From an uncultured Ruminococcus sp. (GTDB taxonomy: Bacteria > Bacillota > Clostridia > Oscillospirales > Ruminococcaceae): a stretch of 64,000 nt of DNA. Below are positions 16,141 to 24,690 of this stretch, in pieces. The first letter of the stretch is position 1. Each line of letters opens with the position of its first letter. The stretch is from the NCBI GenBank assembly GCA_902786975.1, contig CADAES010000005.1, positions 17,530-81,529 of the forward strand, given 5' to 3'. Under the pieces are notes generated by a model. It ran no database searches. It was not told the origin of the DNA and saw only the letters and a program-made list of their open reading frames with translations. A program made the translations under genes and the position numbers.

Positions 16141-16360
16141 TAGTCACCACTCGACTAAGAACAAAGTCTAAGACCTACCTAAAACCTGATGTGCCGAGGA
16201 AACCGAGGCATAACAGGAATTCTTTTTTTGTCGTGCGACGGGAGCTTGCTAACCGCTTTGACCATTGGTCAAAGCGCTGGAGAGAAGCCTGCGGCTTCTC
16301 CGCCCGGTTGAACTTTGTTCAACTCGCAAGCGACAAAAACCGCCTGCGGGTTTTGTCGGT
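16141..16360 (+). repeat. 220-bp tandem repeat unit 1 after tRNA-Pro
   Basis: The unit starts with GTCACCACTCGACTAAGA, similar to the tRNA 3' end plus flank. It contains four hairpins: CGCTTTGACC-ATT-GGTCAAAGCG, GAGAAGCC-TGC-GGCTTCTC, GGTTGAAC-TTT-GTTCAACT and a GACAAAA/TTTTGTC stem. It differs from unit 2 at about six positions. Open frames across it are repeat artefacts. Confidence 0.85.
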
Positions 16361-16580
16361 TAGTCACCACTCGACTAAGAACAAAGTCTAAGACCTACCT
16401 AAAACCTGATGTGCCGAGGAAACCGAGGCATATCAAGAATTCTTTTTTTGTCGTGCGGCGGGAGCTTGCTAACCGCTTTGACCAACGGTCAAAGCGCTGG
16501 AGAGAAGCCTGCGGCTTCTCTGCCCGGTTGAACTTTGTTCAACTCGCAAGCGACAAAAACCGCCTGCGGGTTTTGTCGGT
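16361..16580 (+). repeat. 220-bp tandem repeat unit 2 after tRNA-Pro
   Basis: Nearly identical to unit 1 and directly abutting it. One change is a hairpin loop, ATT to AAC, with the stem untouched. A third, degenerate start (GTCACTACTCGACTA) follows at 16583 and leads into a second copy of the terminator-like segment at 16617-16680. From 16740 to the ilvE promoter I see nothing recognisable. Confidence 0.85.
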
Positions 16581-16910
16581 TTGTCACTACTCGACTATAA
16601 TAACGGGTCTTTTCTTCGTTGCATCGAGCATTGCGAGATGTGGCGGAATTTTCTTTTGTCGTCGACGGGAGCTTGCTACTCGTTTTTGTTTATTCTTCCC
16701 CGAATGTGCGGGGAAATAGCAAAATGTCCAAAAGGCTAAATTTTACCTACTTATTATATACCCAAAACGTTGTATTGTCAACAATAATCAGCTTTGTATG
16801 CGCTTTTTAATCGTTTTGCACAATTTTATCAGCCAAGCCCTTTTGTTTTCGTTGTTTTAAGGCATTTCCCGTCCGAAACGAAATTTTCTTAAATTTCCCT
16901 CCCGGGGGGC

Positions 16911-16939
16911 TTGAAATTATCGCTTTAAAGTGATATAAT
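16911..16939 (+). promoter_or_regulatory. ilvE promoter
   Basis: TTGAAA (16911-16916), 17 bp, TATAAT (16934-16939). The leader is only about 30 nt, so no T-box or leader peptide fits. Confidence 0.82.
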
Positions 16940-16976
16940 AAGACAGATACTTTTTAAGGAAAGAAGGATTTTTAAA

Positions 16977-18047
16977 ATGATGGACATCAAGATCGAAAAA
17001 ACCACTGCACCCAAGGCTAAGCCGACGGACGAATCCAAGCTCGGCTTCGGTCACATCTTCACCGACCATATGTTCGTTATGAACTATGATGCGGGCAAGG
17101 GCTGGAACAACCCGAGGATCGTACCTTACGGAGATTTCCCGATCTCTCCTGCGGCTATGTGCCTGCACTACGGTCAGGAGATATTCGAGGGCCTCAAGGC
17201 TTACAGAACTGCCGATGGTACTATCCAGCTGTTCAGACCTCAGGAGAACTACAAGAGAATGAACAACTCCGCAAAGAGAATGGTCATTCCCGAGATCGAC
17301 GAGGAGTTTATGCTTTACGCAACAAAGGAGCTCGTTAAGATGGAGGCTGACTGGGTGCCGCATTCCGACGGAACATCGCTGTACATCAGACCTTTCATTT
17401 TCGCAACAGACCCCTATGTAGGCGTTAAGCCCGCAGACCACTATCTGCTGATGATAATCCTTTCGCCTTCCGGCGCTTACTATTCAACAGGCCTCAACCC
17501 TGTTAAGATCTATGTTGAAAACCAGTATGTCAGAGCTGTAAGAGGCGGAACAGGCTTTGCTAAGACTGCTGCAAACTACGCTATCTCGCTCGCAGGACAG
17601 GCTGAGGCTCACGAGCAGGACTATGAGCAGGTACTGTGGCTCGACGGTGTTGAGAGAAAGTACGTTGAGGAAGTCGGCTCGATGAACATCTTTTTCGTTA
17701 TCGACGGCGAGGTCATCACTCCGGAGCTGACAGGCTCAGTTCTCCCTGGCATTACAAGAATGTCCGCACTTGAAGTATGCAAGAGCAAGGGCTATAAGGT
17801 CAGCGAGAGAAGGATATCTATCCAGGAGATCGCTGATGCTTACGACAACGGCAAGCTCGACGAGGTGTTCGGTACAGGTACAGCCGCTGTTATCTCGCCT
17901 GTAGGTCATCTCAAGTGGGGCGACAAGGTAATGACTATCAACAATAACGAGATAGGACCTATCTCCCAGATGCTCTACGATACTATGACAGGTATCCAGT
18001 GGGGCAAGATCCCCGACAAGTTCGGCTGGATTGAGAAGATAGACTGA
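16977..18047 (+). CDS. ilvE: Branched-chain amino acid aminotransferase
   Basis: A 356-residue fold-type IV PLP enzyme interconverting Leu, Ile and Val with their 2-oxo acids. Family marks are [20 protein letters not shown] (about residue 65), the PLP-lysine region [18 protein letters not shown] (about 200), [18 protein letters not shown], and the phosphate-binding [11 protein letters not shown] and [11 protein letters not shown]. The start is the first of two adjacent ATGs, 8 nt after AAGGA. It is monocistronic, with its own promoter and a bidirectional terminator. Confidence 0.95.
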   Translation: MMDIKIEKTTAPKAKPTDESKLGFGHIFTDHMFVMNYDAGKGWNNPRIVPYGDFPISPAAMCLHYGQEIFEGLKAYRTADGTIQLFRPQENYKRMNNSAKRMVIPEIDEEFMLYATKELVKMEADWVPHSDGTSLYIRPFIFATDPYVGVKPADHYLLMIILSPSGAYYSTGLNPVKIYVENQYVRAVRGGTGFAKTAANYAISLAGQAEAHEQDYEQVLWLDGVERKYVEEVGSMNIFFVIDGEVITPELTGSVLPGITRMSALEVCKSKGYKVSERRISIQEIADAYDNGKLDEVFGTGTAAVISPVGHLKWGDKVMTINNNEIGPISQMLYDTMTGIQWGKIPDKFGWIEKID

Positions 18048-18058
18048 TTGATACAATT

Positions 18059-18089
18059 AAAAAGCTGACCGATTAGGTCAGCTTTTTTT
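18059..18089. terminator. Bidirectional terminator between ilvE and the nuclease-like gene
   Basis: AAAAAGCTGACC-GATTA-GGTCAGCTTTTTTT. The minus-strand gene's stop codon lies in the right arm. Confidence 0.9.
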
Positions 18090-19091
18090 ATATCTGCGTT
18101 TAATTTCCTCTACAAGTTTTTCGCCCGCCTTTTCGGGAACAGAGAGCATAGTTTGCATTAAAACGAAAACGTGGTCTGTTATAGTTTTCATTTCCTTTGC
18201 GCTTATCGGGTTATCTGAAAGATTAATAAACTCATTGAGATTCATATTGTACTCAAATTCTTTTTTGCCGTTCTCGTCGACTTTGTTTAAAATGCCATCT
18301 GCAATACCATAACCCACAATACCTTTTTTGCTTTCGTATAAAAAAACCGTATCATTTGCTTTGAGTTTGCTGATTTTTTCTTTGAAACCGTCATTATATG
18401 CTGCTGCTTTGTGCTTTTCAATCATATCAACGTGATGCTGTTTATTCTTACTGCGTATATCGGTATTTACAATATAATACTTGTTTTCGGGCTGGATTTT
18501 GTTTTTGTCTTTTGAATAGCCAGTAAACTCGATAAACTTTTCATCACCTATCTGATAGACAAAATAGGTTATCGCATCAATATTCAGTCCTGTTTTGCGC
18601 CAATAATTTATTGCGTTTTTAGCTTTATCATCTACGCCGTTTGTTACGATAAGGAAATGCTGTTGTGTGTTAAAGCTATCCTTATCAAGCGGAGTGTCAA
18701 GATTGAAATTACGCTGATGTGCTTCAATTAGTTCTGTTTTTTCCTCGTTGTCTTTCGTATATTCTTGATAATGAGCATTAAGGTTATCATAACAAGAATT
18801 TCCAAACTGCTGACCGTAACCCAGAACCTGAAGCAGAGTATCATCAGTTCCTTTTACGCGCTTGAGTTCAAGTATATACAAGTCACCGTTTTTATCAAGA
18901 GCCATTATGTCAGGTGCTTTTTGCCCTTTCTTTTCGGTGAAAATCGTCATAAGTTCCTCGGTGTTGATAAAGTCTTCGATATTGTTGGCAATAATGTTTT
19001 CAAGGTCTTTTTCTTTCCATTTGAAATCTTCAAGCTTTGATTGTTTGACCATTTCATATCCGCTTACTTCTTCATTGAGTTTGTACAGCAT
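18078..19091 (-). CDS. PD-(D/E)XK nuclease-like protein with possible C-terminal EVE/PUA-like domain
   Basis: I do not recognise a named gene. The 337-residue protein has an N-terminal half with a restriction-like core: helix WKEKDLENIIANNIEDFI, then APDIMALDKNGDLYILELKR (about residues 58-77), matching the PD...ExK catalytic pattern of NucS/DUF91-type nucleases. The C-terminal part (LKANDTVFLYESKKGIVGYG) resembles the beta-strand start of EVE/PUA-like domains. It is clearly more AT- and Lys/Asn-rich than its neighbours, suggesting transfer. Yet its ATG (site GGGAGGATAAA) lies 1 nt after the RluA stop, so it is translationally coupled to the pseudouridine synthase. DNA repair, defence or modified-base recognition are open options. 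Confidence 0.6.
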   Translation of the reverse strand: MLYKLNEEVSGYEMVKQSKLEDFKWKEKDLENIIANNIEDFINTEELMTIFTEKKGQKAPDIMALDKNGDLYILELKRVKGTDDTLLQVLGYGQQFGNSCYDNLNAHYQEYTKDNEEKTELIEAHQRNFNLDTPLDKDSFNTQQHFLIVTNGVDDKAKNAINYWRKTGLNIDAITYFVYQIGDEKFIEFTGYSKDKNKIQPENKYYIVNTDIRSKNKQHHVDMIEKHKAAAYNDGFKEKISKLKANDTVFLYESKKGIVGYGIADGILNKVDENGKKEFEYNMNLNEFINLSDNPISAKEMKTITDHVFVLMQTMLSVPEKAGEKLVEEIKRRYKKS

Positions 19092-19092
19092 T

Positions 19093-19950
19093 TTATCCTC
19101 CCATTATCCTTTTCATATCATCGGGCAGCGGTGCTTTCACCGTTATCCTTTCGTGTGTTACGGGGTGGGTGAAGCTGACCTCGCCGCAGTGCAGAGCCTG
19201 CCTTTTGATAAGTTCGCTCTTTTCGCCGTACATATCATCGCCGACGAGGGCGTGCCCGATATGCGCCATATGGCAGCGTATCTGGTGCGTTCTTCCCGTT
19301 TCGAGGATAAACCTGCAAAGGCTGTATTTCCCCTGCCTTTGCACGACGCAGAATGTTGTTGCGGCAAACTGTCCGTCCTCACGCACACAGCGCTTTATTA
19401 TCGAATCCCGTTCACGTGCTATGGGTGCGCATATCCTTCCGCCGCAGATGTCTGTTCCCTCGCAGATGCCGTAGTAGACCTTTTCACAATGCTTTTGCAG
19501 GGCGTTGGCACAGAATCTGCTCTTGGCGACGATGACGCACCCGCTTGTGTCACGGTCGAGGCGGTTGACGCATCTGAATACCGTGCCGGGACAATGTGCG
19601 GCAAAGAAATTTGAAAGTGTATCGCCGCGATGCTTTATCGACTCGTGGCAGGGCATCAGCGGAGGCTTGTTAAAAACGGCAAGGTGCTCGTCCTCAAACA
19701 GCACTGCAACGCTGAGCAGGGGGTTGGGCTCTGCGCCGCCCGATTCGTTTTCTGCGATGACTATCTCGTCCCCGCAGTGCAGGACATCGACTGTGCGTAT
19801 CGGCTCGCCGTTGCGGGTCATACCGCCCCGGGTCCGTTTGAGCCGTGTTATCAGCTTGCGGGAAAGTCCGTGCTCACGCAGAAGCTCCGAGAGTTTTCTT
19901 CCCTCGTCCCTTCGGGAGCAGATAAATCTTACTTGCGGTATTTTTCCCAC
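19093..19950 (-). CDS. RluA-family pseudouridine synthase
   Basis: The 285-residue RNA pseudouridine synthase has an S4-like N-terminal segment (LLREHGLSRKLITRLKR, about residues 23-40), the catalytic aspartate in CVNRLDRDTSGCVIVAK (about 125-142) and the conserved ETGRTHQIRCHMAHIGHALVG split over RTHQIRCHMAHIGH (about 230). RluA enzymes modify specific uridines in rRNA or tRNA; the target here is unknown. The start appears to be GTG within the end of the upstream membrane-protein gene (22-nt overlap). The nuclease-like gene follows after 1 nt. Confidence 0.9.
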   Translation of the reverse strand: MGKIPQVRFICSRRDEGRKLSELLREHGLSRKLITRLKRTRGGMTRNGEPIRTVDVLHCGDEIVIAENESGGAEPNPLLSVAVLFEDEHLAVFNKPPLMPCHESIKHRGDTLSNFFAAHCPGTVFRCVNRLDRDTSGCVIVAKSRFCANALQKHCEKVYYGICEGTDICGGRICAPIARERDSIIKRCVREDGQFAATTFCVVQRQGKYSLCRFILETGRTHQIRCHMAHIGHALVGDDMYGEKSELIKRQALHCGEVSFTHPVTHERITVKAPLPDDMKRIMGG

Positions 19951-20765
19951 CTTCTTATCATCGAGGGCATCTTGTCCTGCCAGTAGCTGCCCATAATGTC
20001 CTTTATCATTATGTTATACGACGCTGCCCAGAACGGGTAGATCAGAAAGAACGGATATATCATAAGAAGCAGGGGGACATATATCATAAACGACAGCAGG
20101 ACGGAGAAATACTGTCCGTAATGTCCTTCCATAAGCTTTGCGGAAAGGTCGCAGGCATCGAAGATATTAGTTCTTGGGTTGAGCGACATTATATACGGCG
20201 CAAGCGACAGCGAGGCACAGTATTTAACGAAGATGCCCAGCCAGATTATCGTGAAGCCTATGCTTATCATAAACACGAAAAGCCCCAGCGAGGTCAGCTC
20301 GTCTGTCTTGCTCAGAATGCTCCAGCGAAATATGAACGTGCCCGAAAGCACTGCTGGAACGAGCATGACGAGCTTGAGGAAATTCAGTATCAGCGAGTTG
20401 CGAAGCGATATCCGTATAAACTCGTTGGTGTGCGCAAAGATATACTGTCGGGTGGCGATACAGTCCTTATCCATAGAGATATCGACGAAAAGCCTTCGCA
20501 CGATATGCCTTTGGTAGGTGAGAAAGCTGAGTATTACCAAAGCATGTATCACCCACATCAGAGCGACCCACGGTATCTTGAAGATGTTGGTGAGGTCGTA
20601 ATAGTAACCGAGCCCGAGCTTGTCAAGAACGAGATACAGTGCAAATATCCACAGTGCGACCATACACATATTCGTAAACATCTGAAGTGTGATGCTGAGG
20701 CTGTTTCCGATATGGCCGCTGAGCGCCGAGCGTGCGGAGTTTTTTATTTCTTTGACACTGAGCAA
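19929..20765 (-). CDS. Multi-pass membrane protein, DUF975-like
   Basis: The 278-residue protein has about six hydrophobic segments and no catalytic motif. The N-terminal LLSVKEIKNSARSALSGHIG resembles the start of DUF975 proteins (a short amphipathic Arg/Lys/Ala-rich helix before the first membrane helix), but I am not certain of the family. I place the start at TTG 20765, 10 nt after AAAGGA. The frame stays open 81 nt further to an ATG, but that stretch is the heptamer repeat array and would encode an artificial Leu/Thr/Ser-rich extension. It overlaps RluA by 22 nt in the same operon. Confidence 0.65.
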   Translation of the reverse strand: MLSVKEIKNSARSALSGHIGNSLSITLQMFTNMCMVALWIFALYLVLDKLGLGYYYDLTNIFKIPWVALMWVIHALVILSFLTYQRHIVRRLFVDISMDKDCIATRQYIFAHTNEFIRISLRNSLILNFLKLVMLVPAVLSGTFIFRWSILSKTDELTSLGLFVFMISIGFTIIWLGIFVKYCASLSLAPYIMSLNPRTNIFDACDLSAKLMEGHYGQYFSVLLSFMIYVPLLLMIYPFFLIYPFWAASYNIMIKDIMGSYWQDKMPSMIRRWEKYRK

Positions 20766-20784
20766 TTCGTACCAGTCCTTTCTT

Positions 20785-20842
20785 TTAGAGGTAAGAGGTA
20801 AGAAGTAAGAGGTAAGAGAAGCGGTAAGAGAAGCGGTAAGAG
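20785..20842 (+). repeat. Heptamer array H1 (GTAAGAG-type)
   Basis: TTTTAGAG is followed by tandem GTAAGAG/GTAAGAA heptamers and two GTAAGAGAAGCG 12-mers, between the phosphoglycerate-mutase-like gene and the membrane-protein gene. On the plus strand it carries TAA in several frames; the minus strand is open. Confidence 0.8.
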
Positions 20843-20850
20843 CCAACGGC

Positions 20851-21516
20851 TCACGACGGCAGGCTGTCCTCGTCGTCGGCGTAGCTGTACGCCTCTATCT
20901 GCTCATGGGCAGGGTAAGTGCCCATTACCTCGAAAGCTTCGCTCCTTTGCCACATCGAGGCGGTGACCATGACCTCAAAGCCCTCGCCGAAATCGCAGGA
21001 ATAGTCCATCGGCTGGCGCTTGGGCACGCCGAAGCAGGAGAGCATATTCATTATTATCCCGCCGTGGGTAACGACAGCAACGTTAGTGATGCCCTCGTAC
21101 ATCATATCCGAGATTATCATCTGCAAAGCCTTATAGCAGCGGTTCACGACATCTCTGAGCGATTCGCCGTTCGGGGGCGGGTTGTCAAGACCGCCCTTGA
21201 TGAACTGCTTGTATTCGTCGGTGTCCATTATATCTGCGATCCTCTTGTTCTCAAAGTCGCCGAAATCCATTTCCACAAGCTCGGGAAGCTCAACGGTCAG
21301 CCTGTTCGGCTGGAGTATCGAAACAGTCTGCTTGCAGCGCTTCAGCGGGGAGGTGTAAACCTTCTGTGCGGGGGGGTACTCGTATTTCTCGAGCTTGTCG
21401 TAAAGCGCCTGTGCGCCCTCGCTGCTCAGAGGCAGGTCGGTGATGCCGATGTAGCGTCCGTCGGCGTTTGCCTCGGTCATTCCGTGGCGAATAAAACATA
21501 TCCTGTAACCTTTCAA
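20851..21516 (-). CDS. Histidine phosphatase (phosphoglycerate-mutase-like) protein
   Basis: The 221-residue protein has the catalytic RHG motif at the N-terminus (CFIRHGMTEANADGRYIG), TSPLKRCKQT (about residue 55), the acid residue region EMDFGDFENK (about 85) and the second catalytic His in VVTHGGIIMNML (about 150). This is the cobalamin-phosphatase/cofactor-dependent PGM-like superfamily, where the substrate cannot be told from the motifs; GpmB- or CobC-like activity are both possible. The start appears to be TTG with AAAGG 10 nt upstream. It is first in the four-gene operon ending with the nuclease-like gene. Confidence 0.88.
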   Translation of the reverse strand: MKGYRICFIRHGMTEANADGRYIGITDLPLSSEGAQALYDKLEKYEYPPAQKVYTSPLKRCKQTVSILQPNRLTVELPELVEMDFGDFENKRIADIMDTDEYKQFIKGGLDNPPPNGESLRDVVNRCYKALQMIISDMMYEGITNVAVVTHGGIIMNMLSCFGVPKRQPMDYSCDFGEGFEVMVTASMWQRSEAFEVMGTYPAHEQIEAYSYADDEDSLPS

Positions 21517-21585
21517 TCATATCAGACCTTTCGTAAAGTTAAGAATAACGGCGGTTCCCTGCCGTAATATTGGGCACTATTTCTA

Positions 21586-21614
21586 TTTACAAAACGGAAA
21601 AAATGTTGTATAAT
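21586..21614 (+). promoter_or_regulatory. Promoter of the XRE regulator (possibly also apbE-rnf)
   Basis: TTTACA (21586-21591), 17 bp, TATAAT (21609-21614). No separate promoter is obvious before apbE, so this may drive the whole cluster. Confidence 0.72.
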
Positions 21615-21659
21615 AATTCTGTATATGGTAAGTCGGAAAATGCAGGGGAGGCGTGTAAA

Positions 21660-22277
21660 ATGTCGGGCGATGCCGCAGCTTCAAGAGGCAGCGAAAAAAT
21701 GCTTGAAATAGGTGAAAAGCTTGCGGCGGTGAGAAAAGCCAGAGGGCTGACCCAGGTCGCAGCGGCGGCGAAGGTCGGCTGCACGCAGTCCTATCTTTCG
21801 GGCGTTGAAAACGGGAAAAAGGCTTTTTCGATAAGCTTTGTGCTTGAGCTGATAAAGCTTTACGGCGTGAGCTACGAAACGGTGTTCGGCGAAAACAGCG
21901 CAGACACATGGGTATTTGAAGCTCCCGAAACACAAAGCAGCGTCACCGGGGCGCTCAGCCTGCTGGAGCAGCTTGTGGAGTGCTCGGATTCGGCGGTGCT
22001 GGAAAAGGGCATAGACGAATACATAAAGCTTTGCATTTTCGGCGTTTTCAGACAGCTGTACGAAGCAAATCCCCATAACACGGCAAAAATGTTCTCGACG
22101 GACAGCCGCAGTACGACAGAGGCGATAAGCAGGCTTTCGGAAAATATGCCGCAGCTTATCGACAGTCTTATAAAGAGCTGTCACATAAGGCGTGACCGTT
22201 TTGAGCTTCCTGTTGAGAGGGGGCACGAGCTGCGCACATTCATAAGAGAATGTGAGGAGCTGCTCGGTACAGAGTAA
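21660..22277 (+). CDS. XRE-family transcriptional regulator upstream of the Rnf cluster
   Basis: The 205-residue protein has a Cro/CI helix-turn-helix at about residues 18-72 (LAAVRKARGLTQVAAAAKVG, then SYLSGVENGKKAFSISFVLE) and a roughly 130-residue helical C-terminal half with no recognised ligand domain. The start is ATG 21660, after GGGAGGCG; the frame is open 30 codons further up but overlaps the promoter. It precedes apbE by 51 nt on the same strand, so it may control rnf expression. That role is inferred from position only. Confidence 0.85.
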   Translation: MSGDAAASRGSEKMLEIGEKLAAVRKARGLTQVAAAAKVGCTQSYLSGVENGKKAFSISFVLELIKLYGVSYETVFGENSADTWVFEAPETQSSVTGALSLLEQLVECSDSAVLEKGIDEYIKLCIFGVFRQLYEANPHNTAKMFSTDSRSTTEAISRLSENMPQLIDSLIKSCHIRRDRFELPVERGHELRTFIRECEELLGTE

Positions 22278-22328
22278 GTATAACACATTTTTTCAAGCAT
22301 TTCAAGACCAATGCGGCAGGAGGCAGTA

Positions 22329-23345
22329 ATGAAAGGTCGCAGGATAAAACTGCTGGCGGTATCGTTTGCGGTGCTGGTTCTCGCAGCGGGTGCATTGATG
22401 ATGTTCCTGAAGGGGGATAAAAGCAGCGAAGCCAGGGAAAAGACTGTCTTTGCTATGGACACTGCCTGCACCGCAAGGGTGTGGGGAGCAGACCCCGAGG
22501 CTGTCACGGATGAGATAAACAGGCTGGACAGGATATTTGACTGTCACAGCGGGGAGTCGGAGATATCGAGGCTCAATTCGGACGGCGGCGGCAGGCTCTC
22601 GGCAGAGGCGGGCGAGCTTATCAAAGCGTCGCTGGAGCTTACGGGGCAGTATCCGCAGGCGGACATCTCGATAGGTGCGGTGACAAAGCTTTGGAACGTT
22701 ACGGGAAAGGACCCGAAGGTCCCCTCGGACAGCGAGATACAGCGGGCGCTGAAAAGCTGCGGCTGTGAGAACATAAAGCTTGACGGGGACAGCTGCACGC
22801 TTGAAAACAATGCACAGATAGATGTCGGCGCAGCCGCAAAGGGCTATGCGCTTGACAGGGCAAGACAGGTGCTTATCGACAGCAAAGCCGGGGCTGCGGT
22901 AGTTTCAATGGGCTCGTCGAGCCTTGTGTTCGGCAAAAAGCCCGACGCAAAGCCGTTCACCGTTGCGGTAAAGGACCCGTCGGACAAGCACAGGCTGCTT
23001 TTGAAATTCATGGCGGACGAGTGCTTTGTATCCACCTCGGGCGGCTATGAAAGATTTTTTGAGGCAGACGGAAAAAAGTATATCCACATTTTTGACAAGA
23101 CCACGGGCAGGCCTGCCGAAACGGACCTCGTCAGCGCAACTGTCATCTGCGATAACGGTCTGAAGTCCGACCAGCTCTCGACTGCCGTGTTCATCGGCGG
23201 AACGAAAAAGCTCGGCGAGTTCTTTGCGGACAAGAGCATAAAGCTCATAGCTGTCGATACCGACGGAAATATCCATATCTCAAAAGAGCTTGAGGACAAA
23301 ATTACACTTGAGGATAAACAGCATAAAATGATTGTTGAGAAATAA
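22329..23345 (+). CDS. apbE: FAD:protein FMN transferase (ApbE)
   Basis: The 338-residue protein has an N-terminal membrane anchor (LLAVSFAVLVLAAGALMMFL) without a lipobox cysteine. ApbE motifs are MDTACTARVWG, LDRIFDCHSGESEISRLN, DVGAAAKGYALDRA (about residue 170), the FAD-site region VVSMGSSSLVFGKKP and YIHIFDKTTGRPAE. ApbE covalently attaches FMN to a threonine of RnfG and RnfD outside the membrane, and rnfC follows directly. ATG 22329 is chosen because CAGGAGGCAG precedes it; an ATG 18 nt upstream overlaps that site. The Ser/Gly of the usual GGSS-like loop reads GSSS. Confidence 0.93.
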   Translation: MKGRRIKLLAVSFAVLVLAAGALMMFLKGDKSSEAREKTVFAMDTACTARVWGADPEAVTDEINRLDRIFDCHSGESEISRLNSDGGGRLSAEAGELIKASLELTGQYPQADISIGAVTKLWNVTGKDPKVPSDSEIQRALKSCGCENIKLDGDSCTLENNAQIDVGAAAKGYALDRARQVLIDSKAGAAVVSMGSSSLVFGKKPDAKPFTVAVKDPSDKHRLLLKFMADECFVSTSGGYERFFEADGKKYIHIFDKTTGRPAETDLVSATVICDNGLKSDQLSTAVFIGGTKKLGEFFADKSIKLIAVDTDGNIHISKELEDKITLEDKQHKMIVEK

Positions 23346-23364
23346 CAAGGGGGAAAGTCTTGAT

Positions 23365-24675
23365 ATGAGGCTCAGCGGCATACGCCTTGAACATAAGAAG
23401 AATACCGCTTCGTCGCAGAGCGTTCCCGCACCGATACCGAAAACGGTGAGGATAGCTATGCAGCAGTGCGCAGGTGCAGCCTGTGATGTGCTGGTGCAAA
23501 AGGGCGATAAGGTGCTCGTCGGGCAGAAGATAGGCGACAGCGGAAAATATATGTCCGTGCCCGTACATTCTTCGGTATCGGGAACGGTAACGGGGATAAG
23601 CGAGCTTCTTCAGGTCAGCGGCAGAGTCTGCAAGTGCGTTGACATCGAAACGGACGGCGAGCAGAAGGTCATTGGCGGTATCGAGCCGCCTGTTGTCAGC
23701 GACAGGGAAAGCTTCTGCGATGCGGTCAGGAACTCGGGCTGCTGCGGTCTTGGCGGAGCAGGCTTCCCCACACACGTCAAGTTCGGCTACGACGATAAGA
23801 AATTCAGCGTGGATACGCTTGTTATAAACGCTGCCGAGTGCGAGCCGTACCTTACCGGCGACCACAGAGAGATGATCGAAAATACCGACAGCATTTTCGA
23901 CGGCATCGCAAGCATAAAAAAATACCTAGGCACCGAAAACGTGTTCATCGGCATCGAGAACAACAAGCCCGACGCTATCGAGAAAATGACAAAGGCGGCT
24001 GCCGAAAGGGACAGCTCGGTAAAGGTCGTTGCGCTGAAAGCAAAGTACCCGCAGGGTGCGGAAAAGGTCATCGTTTACAACCTCACCGGCAGAGTGGTCA
24101 GGGAAGGAAAGATACCTGCTGATGTGGGAGTCATAGTGATAAACGTTTCTACCTGCGGCTTTATCGGTGACTATATGAAAACGGGTATGCCGCTTGTGAA
24201 AAAGCGCATCACCGTCAGCGGCGAGTCTGTCGGCACGCCCTGCAACGTTATCGCACCGATAGGCATCTCCTTTGAGGAGCTGCTGCGGTTTGCCGACTGC
24301 GATATGGATAAGCTGGGCAAGGTCATAACAGGCGGTCCGATGATGGGTATAGACATCTTCGATCTTACAGACCCCGTGTGCAAGACGCACAGTGCGATAC
24401 TTGCGCTCCCCAGAGAGAAAAAAGAAAGCAAGAACGTTCTCATCTCATACAAGACGCAGACAAACTGTATCCGCTGCGGAAGATGTATACAAGCCTGTCC
24501 CGTGGGACTTATGCCCACCGAGCTTGAAAAAGCCTTCGACCGCAAGGACAGGGATATGCTCAAAAGGCTGAAGGTGTCACTTTGCATGAACTGCGGCAGC
24601 TGCTCGTATGTCTGCCCCGCAAAGAGAGATCTTGCCGAGAAAAACCAGCTGGCAAAAGCCCTGCTGAGGACCTGA
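23365..24675 (+). CDS. rnfC: Rnf electron-transport complex subunit C
   Basis: The 436-residue subunit carries the NADH/FMN entry region with the glycine-rich GLGGAGFPTHVKFGYD (about residue 130) and INAAECEPYLTGDH, a barrel-sandwich-like lipoyl fold at the N-terminus (VPVHSSVSGTVTGI), and two C-terminal 4Fe-4S motifs, CIRCGRCIQACPVGL and CMNCGSCSYVCPAKRD. RnfC exchanges electrons with NAD+/NADH at the cytoplasmic face. ATG 23365 is preceded by AAGGGGG; the upstream in-frame codons overlap apbE. It is first of six rnf genes in the clostridial order C-D-G-E-A-B. Confidence 0.95.
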   Translation: MRLSGIRLEHKKNTASSQSVPAPIPKTVRIAMQQCAGAACDVLVQKGDKVLVGQKIGDSGKYMSVPVHSSVSGTVTGISELLQVSGRVCKCVDIETDGEQKVIGGIEPPVVSDRESFCDAVRNSGCCGLGGAGFPTHVKFGYDDKKFSVDTLVINAAECEPYLTGDHREMIENTDSIFDGIASIKKYLGTENVFIGIENNKPDAIEKMTKAAAERDSSVKVVALKAKYPQGAEKVIVYNLTGRVVREGKIPADVGVIVINVSTCGFIGDYMKTGMPLVKKRITVSGESVGTPCNVIAPIGISFEELLRFADCDMDKLGKVITGGPMMGIDIFDLTDPVCKTHSAILALPREKKESKNVLISYKTQTNCIRCGRCIQACPVGLMPTELEKAFDRKDRDMLKRLKVSLCMNCGSCSYVCPAKRDLAEKNQLAKALLRT

Positions 24676-24690
24676 CGAGGAGGAAGTAAT

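Noticed and set aside
16315-16719. Open frames of 66-134 codons after tRNA-Pro
   Set aside because: They run through the 220-bp repeats and palindromes, repeat the same peptide and lack ribosome sites.
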